A stretch of 17,092 nt of DNA from an uncultured Lachnospiraceae bacterium (GCA_947175285.1 CAMWMM010000037.1:1-17092), one strand, 5' to 3'. Positions 6,310-13,481 are shown, counted from the first letter of the stretch. Notes: generated by a model not told the origin, from the sequence alone. Numbers and translations: made by a program.

Positions 6310-7113
6310 ATGGTTCAGGGAATGGGAAAACATACCGGTAAATATACCGTTATTACTGGGGCAAGTTCAGGCATTGGGTATGAAGCGGCAAAGGCATTTG
6401 CGGAGAGGGGCAAAAATCTGGTCATAATAGCAAGACGGGAGAGCAATCTTGAGAGACTGAAACGGGAGATTTTAGGGAATCATCAGGATTTGGATATCGT
6501 CATCAGAAGCACTGATTTATCCGTGCCAGAAAACGTATGCCAGCTTTATGAAGGGTTGAAGGGTTATGAGATTGAAACGTGGATCAATAATGCGGGCTTT
6601 GGCAACTATGACAGCGTGGCGGATCAGGATTTGGATAAGATAGCGATGATGCTGAATCTGAACATAGAGGCTTTGACGATTCTGTCATCACTGTATGTCC
6701 GTGATTACAAGGATGCAGAGGGAACACAGCTTATCAATATATCCTCATGCGGAGGCTACACCATTGTTCCAACAGCAGTAACTTACTGTGCTGCAAAGTT
6801 TTATGTAAGTACGTTTACGGAAGGGCTGGCACGGGAACTGGAAGAAACCGGCGCGAAAATGAAAGCAAAGGTATTGGCACCTGCAGCAACAAAGACAGAG
6901 TTCGGTATGGTGGCAAACAATGTCAGTGAATATGACTATGACAAGTCTTTCGGAACATACCACACAAGCCAACAGGTTGCCGGATTTCTGCTTGAACTGT
7001 ATGACAGCGAGAAAGTAGTGGGGCTGGTAGACAGGGAGAGTTTTTCTTTTCGTCTGACTGACCCATTGTTCCCATATGCGGGAAACTCATCACATAATCA
7101 GCAGCGTATATGA
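6310..7113 (+). CDS. Short-chain dehydrogenase/reductase (SDR family)
   Basis: The 267-aa classical SDR has the Rossmann cofactor motif TGASSGIG (about residues 17-24), the NNAG motif (INNAGFG) near residue 95, the catalytic Ser in INISSCGGY near 145, and the active-site YCAAK near 161-165. ARRESNL after the second strand (Arg residues) suggests NADP(H) preference. The ATG at 6310 follows AAGGAGGG; the frame is open to a TTG at 6277, but that overlaps the -10 box. It is most like the DltE/YqjQ-type general SDRs; the substrate is unknown. Regulated by the adjacent MerR protein, it probably reduces a toxic or signalling carbonyl. Confidence 0.92.
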   Translation: MVQGMGKHTGKYTVITGASSGIGYEAAKAFAERGKNLVIIARRESNLERLKREILGNHQDLDIVIRSTDLSVPENVCQLYEGLKGYEIETWINNAGFGNYDSVADQDLDKIAMMLNLNIEALTILSSLYVRDYKDAEGTQLINISSCGGYTIVPTAVTYCAAKFYVSTFTEGLARELEETGAKMKAKVLAPAATKTEFGMVANNVSEYDYDKSFGTYHTSQQVAGFLLELYDSEKVVGLVDRESFSFRLTDPLFPYAGNSSHNQQRI

Positions 7114-7140
7114 GAACAGATATTTATGAAGAAATACGCA

Positions 7141-7190
7141 AAAGGCAACCGCCGCTATGGACTTATCTCATATGCGGTGGTCTGTCATTT
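7141..7190 (+). terminator. Hairpin terminator after the SDR gene (repeat copy 3)
   Basis: ACCGCCGCTATG (7148-7159) pairs with CATATGCGGTGGT (7169-7181), followed by a T-rich tail. The left side is almost identical to 4361-4387, and the right side (tatgcggyggtctgtcatt) to the hairpin at 5785. Confidence 0.8.
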
Positions 7191-7588
7191 TCATAGGCAG
7201 GCGGGGCGGCATAATAATGGAAATTGTTTGGTTATATATGACAAATAATCTTTGAAATGTTACGAAATTGTGATATTTCAGAGCAGAAAAACATGAGGCT
7301 CGTGACACTTCTGTGAGAATTGGCTGTTAGACTGGCAGCATCATAGAAAGGATGGTGTAAGCGGCGCTCGGCATTTATTATGATTTCCCTGCTATTGTGC
7401 TGCATTTCTTTAACAGGGGAACGATAGTTGAGCGGCTAAGGACTGCGGAATAAAAATTAAGGCTTGAAAAACATACTCCCTTTTCGGAATTGTGTACCCA
7501 CTAAAAACGGGCTTATAAATATACATTGCAAGCAACAGGCGAATATTTTATAATCAAGTATATGAATCAGGATTTGGAGGGAATTATT
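7191..7588. other. Gene-free stretch between the regulator modules and the immunity array
   Basis: No intact reading frame that looks coding was found. A short hydrophobic stretch near 7374-7420 could be a remnant but has no start and stops quickly. The stretch ends with a degenerate dyad (7495-7514). Base composition shifts to AT-rich from about here onward. Confidence 0.4.
7495..7514. promoter_or_regulatory. Degenerate copy of the TACCCAC dyad
   Basis: TACCCAC (7495-7501), then taaaaa and cgggctta, resembles the perfect dyad at 369-388 in left arm and A-rich spacer; the right arm is decayed. It may be the relic of another HxlR-controlled promoter. Confidence 0.35.
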
Positions 7589-8038
7589 GTGACTAAAGAT
7601 GATGTGAAGTCAAAAGAAAAGTCTATCCATGATGGTGTTTCTCCCATCAATGTTCCAGATGAAGATGATGAGGATAAGTTATTCCAAATGCTTTGGGAAT
7701 ATCTTGTTCCACCATGTGGAAAAGCGCAGACAGCGCAAGGAGAAATTATTCGGATTGCAGGTAGAGTGCAACATGAATTCTTAGCTAACGGTTGTATCAA
7801 CTGGGACGAGGATTTTCATAAAATGCTGGATGCTTTTTTGAAATATCTTCGATTGGGCAATAGATTTAGCGAGGAAGATTTGGAAATTGCGGAATTTTTT
7901 GTGGGGCGTGTAAAGGAAAGCGGGGATAATGCCTTTATAGATGACCAACTGATTGGGGTTTTATGTAGCAGCGCTATGACTTGGGTCAAACAAAATCCAA
8001 AGGTCATCGCTCCTTTGAAAACAGAATATGTTAGATAA
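7589..8038 (+). CDS. Small acidic hypothetical protein, probable immunity protein
   Basis: I do not recognise a named family. The GTG start at 7589 is chosen for the well-spaced GGAGGG at 7577-7582 and gives 149 aa. The frame is open to 7526, but ATG 7562 has no ribosome site. The protein is acidic, soluble and helical, with no signal or membrane segment. Distinct blocks are LVPPCGKAQTAQGEIIRIAG (about 38-57) and INWDEDFHKMLDAFLKYL. The P-x-G-K-A-x-T-x-x-G-E block recalls small uncharacterised proteins in toxin-immunity neighbourhoods. It heads a one-strand series of immunity-type genes, which is the main reason for the tentative role. Confidence 0.6.
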   Translation: MTKDDVKSKEKSIHDGVSPINVPDEDDEDKLFQMLWEYLVPPCGKAQTAQGEIIRIAGRVQHEFLANGCINWDEDFHKMLDAFLKYLRLGNRFSEEDLEIAEFFVGRVKESGDNAFIDDQLIGVLCSSAMTWVKQNPKVIAPLKTEYVR

Positions 8039-8040
8039 AC

Positions 8041-8220
8041 ATAAAATTCACATTTGTAGAATTGGATAAGCGGGAGTTGTGGAGTAACATCTATCCTCTT
8101 GTTTATACCCTACAAAATGGGGCTGATCTGGATTACGGTAATGTCCGTGCTAAAATGTTCGATGCAAAGTGTCCAGACGAATGTAGAGTGTGCATTCATG
8201 GAGAAATCATAGAAGATTGA
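8041..8220 (+). pseudogene. FVELD-type fragment 1 (59 codons, no normal start)
   Basis: Just after the stop of the previous gene, an open frame reads IKFTFVELDKRELWSNIYPL and continues through LQNGADLDYGNVRAKMF to a TGA at 8218-8220. It has no ATG/GTG at its head, only ATA or an internal TTG, and no ribosome site, so it is probably the 3' piece of a larger gene. The GTAGAATTGGA core (8056-8066) recurs after three other genes in the window. Confidence 0.5.
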
Positions 8221-8249
8221 CAACTTAGAATTTTTGTGGAGGTAGCATT

Positions 8250-8417
8250 GTGAAAAAAGTAATTTTATATATTCATGGAAAAGGAGGAAGTCATTTGGAA
8301 GCTGAACAGTACAAGAAAAATTGTTCAGGTTTTGATATGATTGGTATAGATTACAATGACTATCTTCCATGGATTGTACAACTGAAAAAAACGGGATTTG
8401 AATCATTCTTGCTATAG
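8250..8417 (+). pseudogene. Truncated alpha/beta hydrolase (N-terminal 55 residues)
   Basis: The GTG at 8250 follows TGGAGGT and opens MKKVILYIHGKGGSHLEAEQ. This is the first strand and oxyanion HGKGG loop of a small alpha/beta-fold hydrolase (YqiA/RBBP9-like or DUF-type lipase). It continues IGIDYNDYLPWIVQLKKTG before ending at TAG 8415-8417. A complete member needs the nucleophile elbow (GxSxG) and the Asp/His, none of which are present, so the remaining three quarters have been lost. The 5' signals are intact, so a 55-aa peptide could still be made. Confidence 0.65.
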
Positions 8418-8443
8418 CCAATAAAAAAATGGGAGGGTTTTAT

Positions 8444-8533
8444 ATGAATATTGCTCAGAAATATGTTGATGGATTAAAAAAAGCTTATTATGAAAATGGT
8501 GGGAAAAACAATGGAATAATTTTGAAAGAGTAG
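8444..8533 (+). pseudogene. Frameshifted 5' end of the first SMI1/KNR4 gene
   Basis: ATG 8444 has GGGAGGG upstream and reads MNIAQKYVDGLKKAYYENGG, then runs out of frame to a TAG at 8531. In the frame of the next CDS the same DNA continues as WNNFERVVHGISKGDMEKL, the usual N-terminal pattern of SUKH proteins. One base is missing in the stretch gggaaaaacaatgg (about 8502-8515), so 8444-9054 was once one gene of about 203 codons. Confidence 0.65.
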
Positions 8534-8556
8534 TACATGGCATAAGCAAAGGAGAT

Positions 8557-9054
8557 ATGGAAAAATTACGGATATTATACCCTGATATTCCTGACAGCTT
8601 GTTGCAATTATTAGAAATTGTAGACGGAACATATTGGAGAAAATATGCCGAAGAAAAAATTACGCTGCTTTTTTTAGGTTCTGACATAGAAGAATATCCC
8701 TATTTCTTATTATCCGCTCAACAGATGATAGATACAAAAGATGATTTTCGGGAGTGGGGAGATTATCTGATCAACCGAGAATTTGACGACATTCCTGTAG
8801 ATGTGGGCATTTGCAACGATCTTGAAAAACTGTCTTGGTTACATTTTTCAGATTGTGTGAACAACGGCGGAACCTCCCAACTATTTATTGATTTCTCGCC
8901 CTCACCAGAGGGGAAAAAGGGACAAGTATTACGCTATCTTCACGATCCGGATGAATTAGTAATTATAGCAGATAGTTTTGATGAATATTTGCAAATGCTT
9001 ATGGATGAAAATTATGATTTTGTAACAGAAGATAGTATAGAGGAATGGGAATAG
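8557..9054 (+). CDS. SMI1/KNR4 (SUKH) family protein, SUKH copy 1
   Basis: This 165-aa acidic protein shows the SUKH layout: LYPDIPDSLLQLLEIVDGTY (family P-x-x-[LY]-x-x-[LF]-x-x-x-NG block), then FLGSDIEEYPYFLLS. Later come an LSWLHFSDCVNNGGTSQLFIDFSP-type strand region and the closing DPDELVIIADSFDEYLQML (family F-x-x-[FY]-[IL] ending). SUKH proteins neutralise nuclease and deaminase toxins of polymorphic systems. The native start probably lies at 8444, behind a one-base frameshift. The ATG at 8557 has GGAG only a few bases upstream, so what is made may lack about 38 residues. Confidence 0.75.
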   Translation: MEKLRILYPDIPDSLLQLLEIVDGTYWRKYAEEKITLLFLGSDIEEYPYFLLSAQQMIDTKDDFREWGDYLINREFDDIPVDVGICNDLEKLSWLHFSDCVNNGGTSQLFIDFSPSPEGKKGQVLRYLHDPDELVIIADSFDEYLQMLMDENYDFVTEDSIEEWE

Positions 9055-9057
9055 TCA

Positions 9058-9132
9058 TTATATTATCAATTGGTATTTGTAGAATTGGAAAAATCAGAAA
9101 TAGTCGAATTTTTTCAGTTATATATTCGGTGA
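9058..9132 (+). pseudogene. FVELD-type fragment 2, cut by IS630
   Basis: After the SUKH stop the same frame reads LYYQLVFVELEKSEIVEFFQ, then crosses into the IS630 left end and stops at 9130-9132. Joining 9120 to 10563 (removing the IS and one TA) continues the frame as LYFEREIFMEEIIRKRVL to a stop at about 10616. The core GTAGAATTGGA lies at 9079-9089. Confidence 0.45.
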
Positions 9133-9143
9133 TTAATTATCGC

Positions 9144-9671
9144 TCATAAACACAAACGATCTATTACCTTCTGAGGAACCGTATTTACCCAATTGACAAA
9201 TTTCTGTACCGCTGCCCTGATTTCCTCACGGGAATGGAAGAATACATTATTGATCACCGAATCCTTCATCCAGCCCCAGAATTCCTCAATCTTATTCAGA
9301 TTGGGGCTGTAGGCCGGCAGGAAAACAAGTTCCAGATGCTCCCTGTTTTCTTCAAGGAAACTCTGCAGTAACTTTGCATGATGGATTCTAGCATTATCAA
9401 GAATCATTACTGTTTTTCCGTTAGGATACTGTTCCAGTACGTTTTTTAGAAAATGAAGGAATATTTCAGCATCATACTTTTTGTGTTCTTCCACATAAAC
9501 ACAGCCTGTTTCATAATCCAGACAGCCGACCAGCTTTACTCTTTCATGCTTCCCAAAGGTCGGGATGATACGCTGTTTCCCTTTCAAAAACCAGGTCTTC
9601 ATGACTGCCTGGTAATCCCGGATCATGGATTCGTCTTCAAACAGAATCCTTGCGACAGTATTGTTCAGAAG
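9144..9671 (-). CDS. IS630-family transposase, C-terminal DDE part (second frame)
   Basis: From the A-run at 9672-9678 the coding sequence continues as LLNNTVARILFEDESMIRDY, giving the DDE catalytic core. The first Asp is in FEDES, the second in VMILDNARIHHAK, and the Glu in PAYSPNLNKIEEFWGWMK. This ends at TGA 9144, just inside the left inverted repeat. The frame is open as far as 9968, but residues upstream of the A-run do not resemble a transposase. The protein needs fusion with the first-frame part to be a complete enzyme of about 349 residues. Confidence 0.85.
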   Translation of the reverse strand, partial: LLNNTVARILFEDESMIRDYQAVMKTWFLKGKQRIIPTFGKHERVKLVGCLDYETGCVYVEEHKKYDAEIFLHFLKNVLEQYPNGKTVMILDNARIHHAKLLQSFLEENREHLELVFLPAYSPNLNKIEEFWGWMKDSVINNVFFHSREEIRAAVQKFVNWVNTVPQKVIDRLCL

Positions 9672-10191
9672 TTTTTTTAAGTATTTCAAAATCCTTCCTG
9701 AACTGCTCCTGTTTTTCAGGGTTCGCTTTTTCCAGAGTATAAGTTGGTCTGGTATAACTAAGACCAACACGGTCAAAGAGATTGCGCATTCCCCGGTCGC
9801 TGAATGCCACACCAAACCTATCTTCGGCAAGTTTGCAGGCAAGAGAGGATGTCCAGTTGGTAAAAACACCCACACCTGCCTCTTCCGGTGTCTGGGTGGA
9901 AATGATCTGGATAAGAGTATGCTCCTGCTCATCTGAAAGCTTTCTGGGTGCCCCTGTCTGTTTGACAAGAAAGAGGGCGTCTATTCCCCCCTTCTGATAG
10001 CTGGAGATATGAGCGCAGACAGTCCGATATGGTATATGAAGAATTTGAGCAATCTGTTTTCTGGAGTATCCTTCCATATAGAGAAGAACAGTATCATAGC
10101 GTTTTTTCTGTTTTACTGTTTTCTCATTTTTAGATGCTAGAAGCAGTTGGGAATACTCCTCTTCTGAACCATACCTAATTTTTGTAATCAT
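9637..10191 (-). CDS. IS630-family transposase, N-terminal DNA-binding part (first frame)
   Basis: The start at 10191 (MITKIRYGSEEEY) has GGGAGG nine bases upstream; an earlier start at 10242 lacks one. It contains the two-part helix-turn-helix of IS630 transposases: YSRKQIAQILHIPYRTVCAHI (about 44-64) and GAPRKLSDEQEHTLI, then GVGVFTNWTSSLACKLAEDR. It passes through an A7 run (9672-9678) and then runs out of frame, to stop at 9637. Continuation into the catalytic half needs a +1 (or -2) shift at the A7 run. That could be programmed slippage or a one-base insertion. Confidence 0.85.
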   Translation of the reverse strand: MITKIRYGSEEEYSQLLLASKNEKTVKQKKRYDTVLLYMEGYSRKQIAQILHIPYRTVCAHISSYQKGGIDALFLVKQTGAPRKLSDEQEHTLIQIISTQTPEEAGVGVFTNWTSSLACKLAEDRFGVAFSDRGMRNLFDRVGLSYTRPTYTLEKANPEKQEQFRKDFEILKKTSEQYCRKDSV

Positions 10192-10271
10192 GTGTATATA
10201 CCTCCCAGCTTTATCTCTGAGAGCATTATACATGTTACACACAAAAAGGTAAATGTTTGCAATTAATAATC

Positions 10272-10542
10272 ACACCAGTTTACAACTTTTTAACGATTTG
10301 CCTATTCAAGACATCTTAAATAAAGTAGCTTTAATTGGTTCTACTGATTTTTCTGCGTTTGGAGGTTTACTACCAAAGTGGTAAATAATATTTTGCACTC
10401 AAATTTTAGCTTTTTAGCACGTCAAATATTGTATCCTATAACAAAATTTGCACCTTGTAAATTAGAAAAAGCTGTATTTATAAGTATTATGGTAGCAGTA
10501 TCCATGTTTGAACCAAAATGTAAAAAAGTTGTAAAGTGGTGT
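10272..10542. mobile_element. 271-bp miniature element nested in the IS630 right end
   Basis: The ends form an inverted repeat of 29 bp with 25 matches: left ACACCAGTTTACAACTTTTT, right (reverse complement) ACACCACTTTACAACTTTTT, then a weaker extension. TAATAATC flanks it on both sides (10264-10271 and 10543-10550), a perfect 8-bp target duplication. Removing it rebuilds the IS630 terminal repeat. Inside are two overlapping open stretches (to a stop at about 10385 and from there to 10545), with no recognisable transposase. Confidence 0.85.
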
Positions 10543-10674
10543 TAATAATCACCAAATATATATATTTTGAAAGGGAAATTTTTATGGAAGAAATTATTAG
10601 AAAGCGTGTTTTATAGAACTGGAAAATCGAAAATATTGATAATGATTCCAGCGAATAGAAAGGTTGAAACGGAT

Positions 10675-11220
10675 ATGTGTACTGAAAAAGATAACGAAGA
10701 ACTTATTGAAGCCCTTGTAAAAGCTGCCAGAACAGCGTTTCTGTCTTTAAAAGAAACAACCAAAGAACATTTTTATTTCTATGTATTTGTATTCGATCAG
10801 GGCCTGCATCCATATATTTCAGCATGGTCTTACGAAGCGTTGGAAAAATCAATCATTGAACAGAAAATATCGGATGAAGAAAAGGGCTGGTGGAAATGGG
10901 ATTGCGCAGATTCTCCCTATGCTGTGTATGGATATGACGAATTTTTTGGTGAAGTTAGTGAATTACTGGACAGAAGAGCGGGTGCATTATCAAAGGAGGA
11001 GCTTTATGGGATTGAGTGGTTTGCGAGGATCGATTCCATGGAGGAGGCCATGAAAAGGCTTGATGATTCGGGCCTGTTTGGAACCGGAAAAGAGCGCGAA
11101 TGTGTGGTTATCAATGTGGAACAGCAGCCGCCTGACGGAGATGGCTCAGAATACAATAGGGCATTACGATTAAATCCATCTTCTGCTTTGCTGTCTGAAT
11201 ATTTAGAAACATGTGAGTGA
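10675..11220 (+). CDS. DUF4303 family protein, probable immunity protein
   Basis: This cytosolic, acidic protein of 181 aa opens MCTEKDNEELIEALVKAART. The central pattern EHFYFYVFVFDQGLHPYISA, followed by WSYEALEKSI, is the DUF4303 core strand pair (family: Y-x-[FY]-x-[LV] strand, then S-x-E-x-L). It is followed by the helix-rich KGWWKWDCADSPYAVYGYDEFF. The frame is open to 10567, but that part continues from IS630 flank sequence. The ATG at 10675 has AAAGG about 11 bases upstream, so the start is not certain; 10642 is possible. DUF4303 proteins occur as orphan or cognate immunity genes in polymorphic-toxin loci, which fits the SUKH neighbours. Confidence 0.72.
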   Translation: MCTEKDNEELIEALVKAARTAFLSLKETTKEHFYFYVFVFDQGLHPYISAWSYEALEKSIIEQKISDEEKGWWKWDCADSPYAVYGYDEFFGEVSELLDRRAGALSKEELYGIEWFARIDSMEEAMKRLDDSGLFGTGKERECVVINVEQQPPDGDGSEYNRALRLNPSSALLSEYLETCE

Positions 11221-11445
11221 GGAAACTTTTATGAAGAAGCTGTTAAGCTATAGCACAAAGTTATTGATAGTGCACTAAAATACTGTGAAAGCGCAGAGCA
11301 TGGAATCGACACTAATATTGATTTTAAGGAGATGCTGTATCAAAAATTAGACTGGCGTATCGCGGAGAGGTTCCTAGACTTCCTGGAGACTTTCCGATCC
11401 CATCTGGAGCAAAAGGGGTATAAGCTGGATAAGTGGAAGCGCTAA
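11221..11445 (+). pseudogene. Decayed hypothetical gene after the DUF4303 gene
   Basis: In the frame of the previous gene, just past its stop, the sequence reads GNFYEEAVKL, a TAG (11251-11253), and then HKVIDSALKYCESAEHGIDT followed by RIAERFLDFLETFRSHLEQK to TAA 11443-11445. The composition and even spacing look coding, but there is no start codon and one in-frame stop. The last 64 codons are intact. I do not recognise the family. Confidence 0.5.
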
Positions 11446-11473
11446 ATCGGAGTTTGAAAGGAGAAAATTACAT

Positions 11474-12043
11474 ATGTCAGAACTACGCTTTGAGGACATT
11501 TTAATAAATGCCGGGACAGATGAGTTTGATAGGATGACTGGCTATGCGGAATTCCCCTATTTTCACAAACAGATTGAGGTGGTTTGCGAAGAAGGTGTTA
11601 CGGCAGAGTACGCTGCCCAGTCCATTCGGTGGTTGGCGGAGGTAGATGAGGCTCTGGTCAGGGAAATCTGCCAATACGCTTTGTACTACCTTCAGGATGA
11701 GTTGGAATCTACAAGCAAGGGAGAACTGCTGGACGAGGATATACAACACATTCAGGAACCGCTGGAGATTCTTCGCTATATGGAGTTTTCCGGCTTCGAC
11801 ATCAAGCTTCCCAATGAGCCGGAAATCCCTGTACTGAACTTGAGTGGCGGCTGCGACTGGCAGGAGGACGAGGGTTTGCACTGCCTGATAAAAAATGGAC
11901 ATGTGGTCTACATGGGTTCTTGGAACGATGAAGATGTGTGGGATGAGCATCTGCTGGATGATGACCAATATCTCGTCAATTATGTGCTATATCCCCAGCG
12001 TAAGGCATTACAGCAAAAAGTGGCCAAAGGACAGAATTGGTAG
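11474..12043 (+). CDS. Probable immunity protein, DUF6985-like (tentative)
   Basis: This is an intact 189-aa acidic cytosolic protein. The ATG at 11474 follows AAAGGAG. A helical region (EYAAQSIRWLAEVDEALVRE, then ICQYALYYLQDEL, about 42-76) is followed by a strand-rich C-terminal part: NLSGGCDWQEDEGLHCLIKN (about 124-143), then GHVVYMGSWNDEDVW. The C-terminal pattern, C-x-W-x-x-E-x-G-L-x-x-x-x-x-x-G-x-V-x-x-x-G, resembles DUF6985-type domains found among immunity genes. I cannot confirm that by eye. Its place between DUF4303 and other immunity-type genes supports the role. Confidence 0.6.
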   Translation: MSELRFEDILINAGTDEFDRMTGYAEFPYFHKQIEVVCEEGVTAEYAAQSIRWLAEVDEALVREICQYALYYLQDELESTSKGELLDEDIQHIQEPLEILRYMEFSGFDIKLPNEPEIPVLNLSGGCDWQEDEGLHCLIKNGHVVYMGSWNDEDVWDEHLLDDDQYLVNYVLYPQRKALQQKVAKGQNW

Positions 12044-12123
12044 ATTATATAGTTGATGGAACGAAGGAAATGAAATATAAGGCACTTGATCTCATCCGTT
12101 ATAGTGTTGCGGATTGGCATTAA
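12037..12123 (+). pseudogene. Short coding-like remnant
   Basis: Overlapping the end of the previous gene in another frame, 28 codons read LVDYIVDGTKEMKYKALDLI, then RYSVADWH and a TAA at 12121-12123. It has no start or ribosome site. It is probably the 3' tail of a lost gene. Low certainty. Confidence 0.25.
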
Positions 12124-12134
12124 TGGAGGTTATT

Positions 12135-12682
12135 ATGAATTCTGTGAAAAAAATCTGTATAGAAGATATTGATTGTCTTAATTTCTGGATAAATTATTTT
12201 GGTTGTTGTTATCCAAGTGGTTATGACGAGTCGAATGATATTTCTGTATCTGAACTTATGGAGGAATTGCATACAGAGGAAGTTGGGGACTGGTGGGAGC
12301 AGTTTACCGGATATTATGAGGGTGTTCTTGATGAAAGTGATGGGTATCTGGATAATCCAACCACGCTCGAGGAGGAACTGTTACCGGAAAATTTTAAAAA
12401 TTGAATTTCATCCGGGTGATATCCTTTATTTTATCAATGATGAACAGATTGGAAGTACAGGACCACATTATGAGCTACAGACAATCCCTTATGAAAAAGT
12501 GGAGCAGTTATTATCTTTAAAAAAGGGACGGCAGCTTTTTCTGCTCCTTTTGCCGCTTGCTTTTGTAGAGGGAGGAAGAGTTACAGTCTGTCAGAGATAA
12601 GATTACGGAGCAGATGAGTAATTATTTTCCGGAAGATTTGTGTAAAAGTGTTTCGGGGTGTATTGTGGCAGGATTAGTGTAG
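12135..12682 (+). pseudogene. Probable immunity gene broken by two frameshifts
   Basis: The ATG at 12135 has GGAGG upstream. It reads NFWINYFGCCYPSG, then EVGDWWEQFTGYYEGVLDES, up to PENFKN and a TGA at 12402. One extra A in the A5 run at about 12395-12399 moves the sequence to the next frame: IEFHPGDILYFINDEQIGST, then GPHYELQTIPYEKVEQLLSL. One extra G near 12570-12572 moves it again: EELQSVRDKITEQMSNYFPE, then DLCKSVSGCIVAGLV, ending at TAG 12680. Corrected, the product is about 181 residues. I cannot name the family with certainty; length, acidity and context suggest an immunity protein. The N-terminal 89 residues could still be made. Confidence 0.65.
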
Positions 12683-12767
12683 CAGTTGTGGAAAGAAAGA
12701 AATTAGTTTATTGAAAAATGAAACAAAGGAGCAGACCAAAGTTATTAATTCAGAAAGGAATGATATA

Positions 12768-13472
12768 ATGCAGCAGCATGACAAAATTATAAATATGGCT
12801 GCAAAAAAGGTTCTAGCTCCTCAAGGGCTTTTTCGGCAGGGTACGTCAAGAACTTGGTTAGATGATAATGGATATTTTATAATTTTTGTTGTATTTGATT
12901 CAAGTAATTGGTCGAAAGGTTCTTATTTAGGAGTTGGAATTGATTTCTTTTGGGAAAAAAGTGAAAGTTTAAACGATATATTTGCATATTCTTATGGGGA
13001 ACGAGAAAAAGAATTTTGTGAATACAGTGGAAATGATGATGAATTTCAAACAAAGATGGAGGAATTTGCTGAAGTAGGCTTACGAAAGGTGATAGAATAT
13101 CGTAAATTCAAAGATATGGATTATGCGAAAAAGTGTCTTGAACAGAAAGTATCAAATATACCGGAAAATCGACGCTTTTGGGAAGTTTATGATTTGGCAA
13201 TGATATGCTTTCTTATGGGCGATTTTGAAAACGGAATAAATTTTTTTGAAAATTATTTAGAGATATTACAGGGAAGTTTTTATGCCGGTGAAGTTTTTAT
13301 AGAGTGGCATGAAACATTTTATAAACATTGTATACATCATATAAAGCCCTATTTGAGGTCTAAAGAAGCCGCACAGAAAATGGTGTTAGATATGATTAAA
13401 CGACGAAGAAACTATTTTAATAGTAAACCCTCTTTTAAGAAGATGAATAAAGAAATATTTCTTTTGCATTAG
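12768..13472 (+). CDS. DUF4304 family protein, probable immunity protein
   Basis: The intact 234-aa protein opens HDKIINMAAKKVLAPQGLFR, followed by QGTSRTWLDDNGYFIIFVVF, the DUF4304 N-terminal pattern (L-x-P-x-G-F-x-[KR]-x-G-x-x-[FW]). YLGVGIDFFWEKSESLND follows within the DUF4304 domain. The second half (about 120-230) is helical, with WEVYDLAMICFLMGDFENGI and a basic tail. The ATG at 12768 has AAAGGA eight bases upstream; the open frame back to 12711 is rejected. DUF4304 proteins are common in toxin-immunity islands. The gene is AT-rich like its neighbours. Confidence 0.78.
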   Translation: MQQHDKIINMAAKKVLAPQGLFRQGTSRTWLDDNGYFIIFVVFDSSNWSKGSYLGVGIDFFWEKSESLNDIFAYSYGEREKEFCEYSGNDDEFQTKMEEFAEVGLRKVIEYRKFKDMDYAKKCLEQKVSNIPENRRFWEVYDLAMICFLMGDFENGINFFENYLEILQGSFYAGEVFIEWHETFYKHCIHHIKPYLRSKEAAQKMVLDMIKRRRNYFNSKPSFKKMNKEIFLLH

Positions 13473-13481
13473 AGGAGAAAA

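Larger units (their letters stand above)
9121..10560 (-). mobile_element. IS630-family insertion sequence (with a nested 271-bp insertion)
   Basis: The left end TATATTCGGTGATTA (from 9121) matches the reverse complement of the right end, TATATTTGGTGATTA (ending at 10560), once the nested element at 10272-10542 is removed. TA flanks both sides (9119-9120 and 10561-10562), as expected for IS630/Tc1-type insertion. Without the nested element and its duplication, the IS would be about 1.16 kb, normal for the family. The exact ends are uncertain by a few bases because of TATATA runs. It carries one transposase in two frames on the minus strand. Confidence 0.85.

Noticed and set aside
9625..9936. 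Plus-strand open frames across the IS630
   Set aside because: They are antisense to both transposase halves and have no ribosome sites.
10280..10545. Coding-like stretches inside the 271-bp nested element
   Set aside because: Both extend into the inverted ends, change frame at about 10380, lack start signals and match no transposase I know; treated as chance open frames or an unreadable relic.
10567..10674. Extended N-terminus of the DUF4303 protein
   Set aside because: This part is formed by the IS630 right flank and reads as basic sequence unlike the family; the ATG at 10675 or 10642 is more likely.
12199..12600. A separate 133-codon gene
   Set aside because: Its first half is an out-of-frame reading of the gene starting at 12135; only its second half is real, as the middle part of the frameshifted gene.
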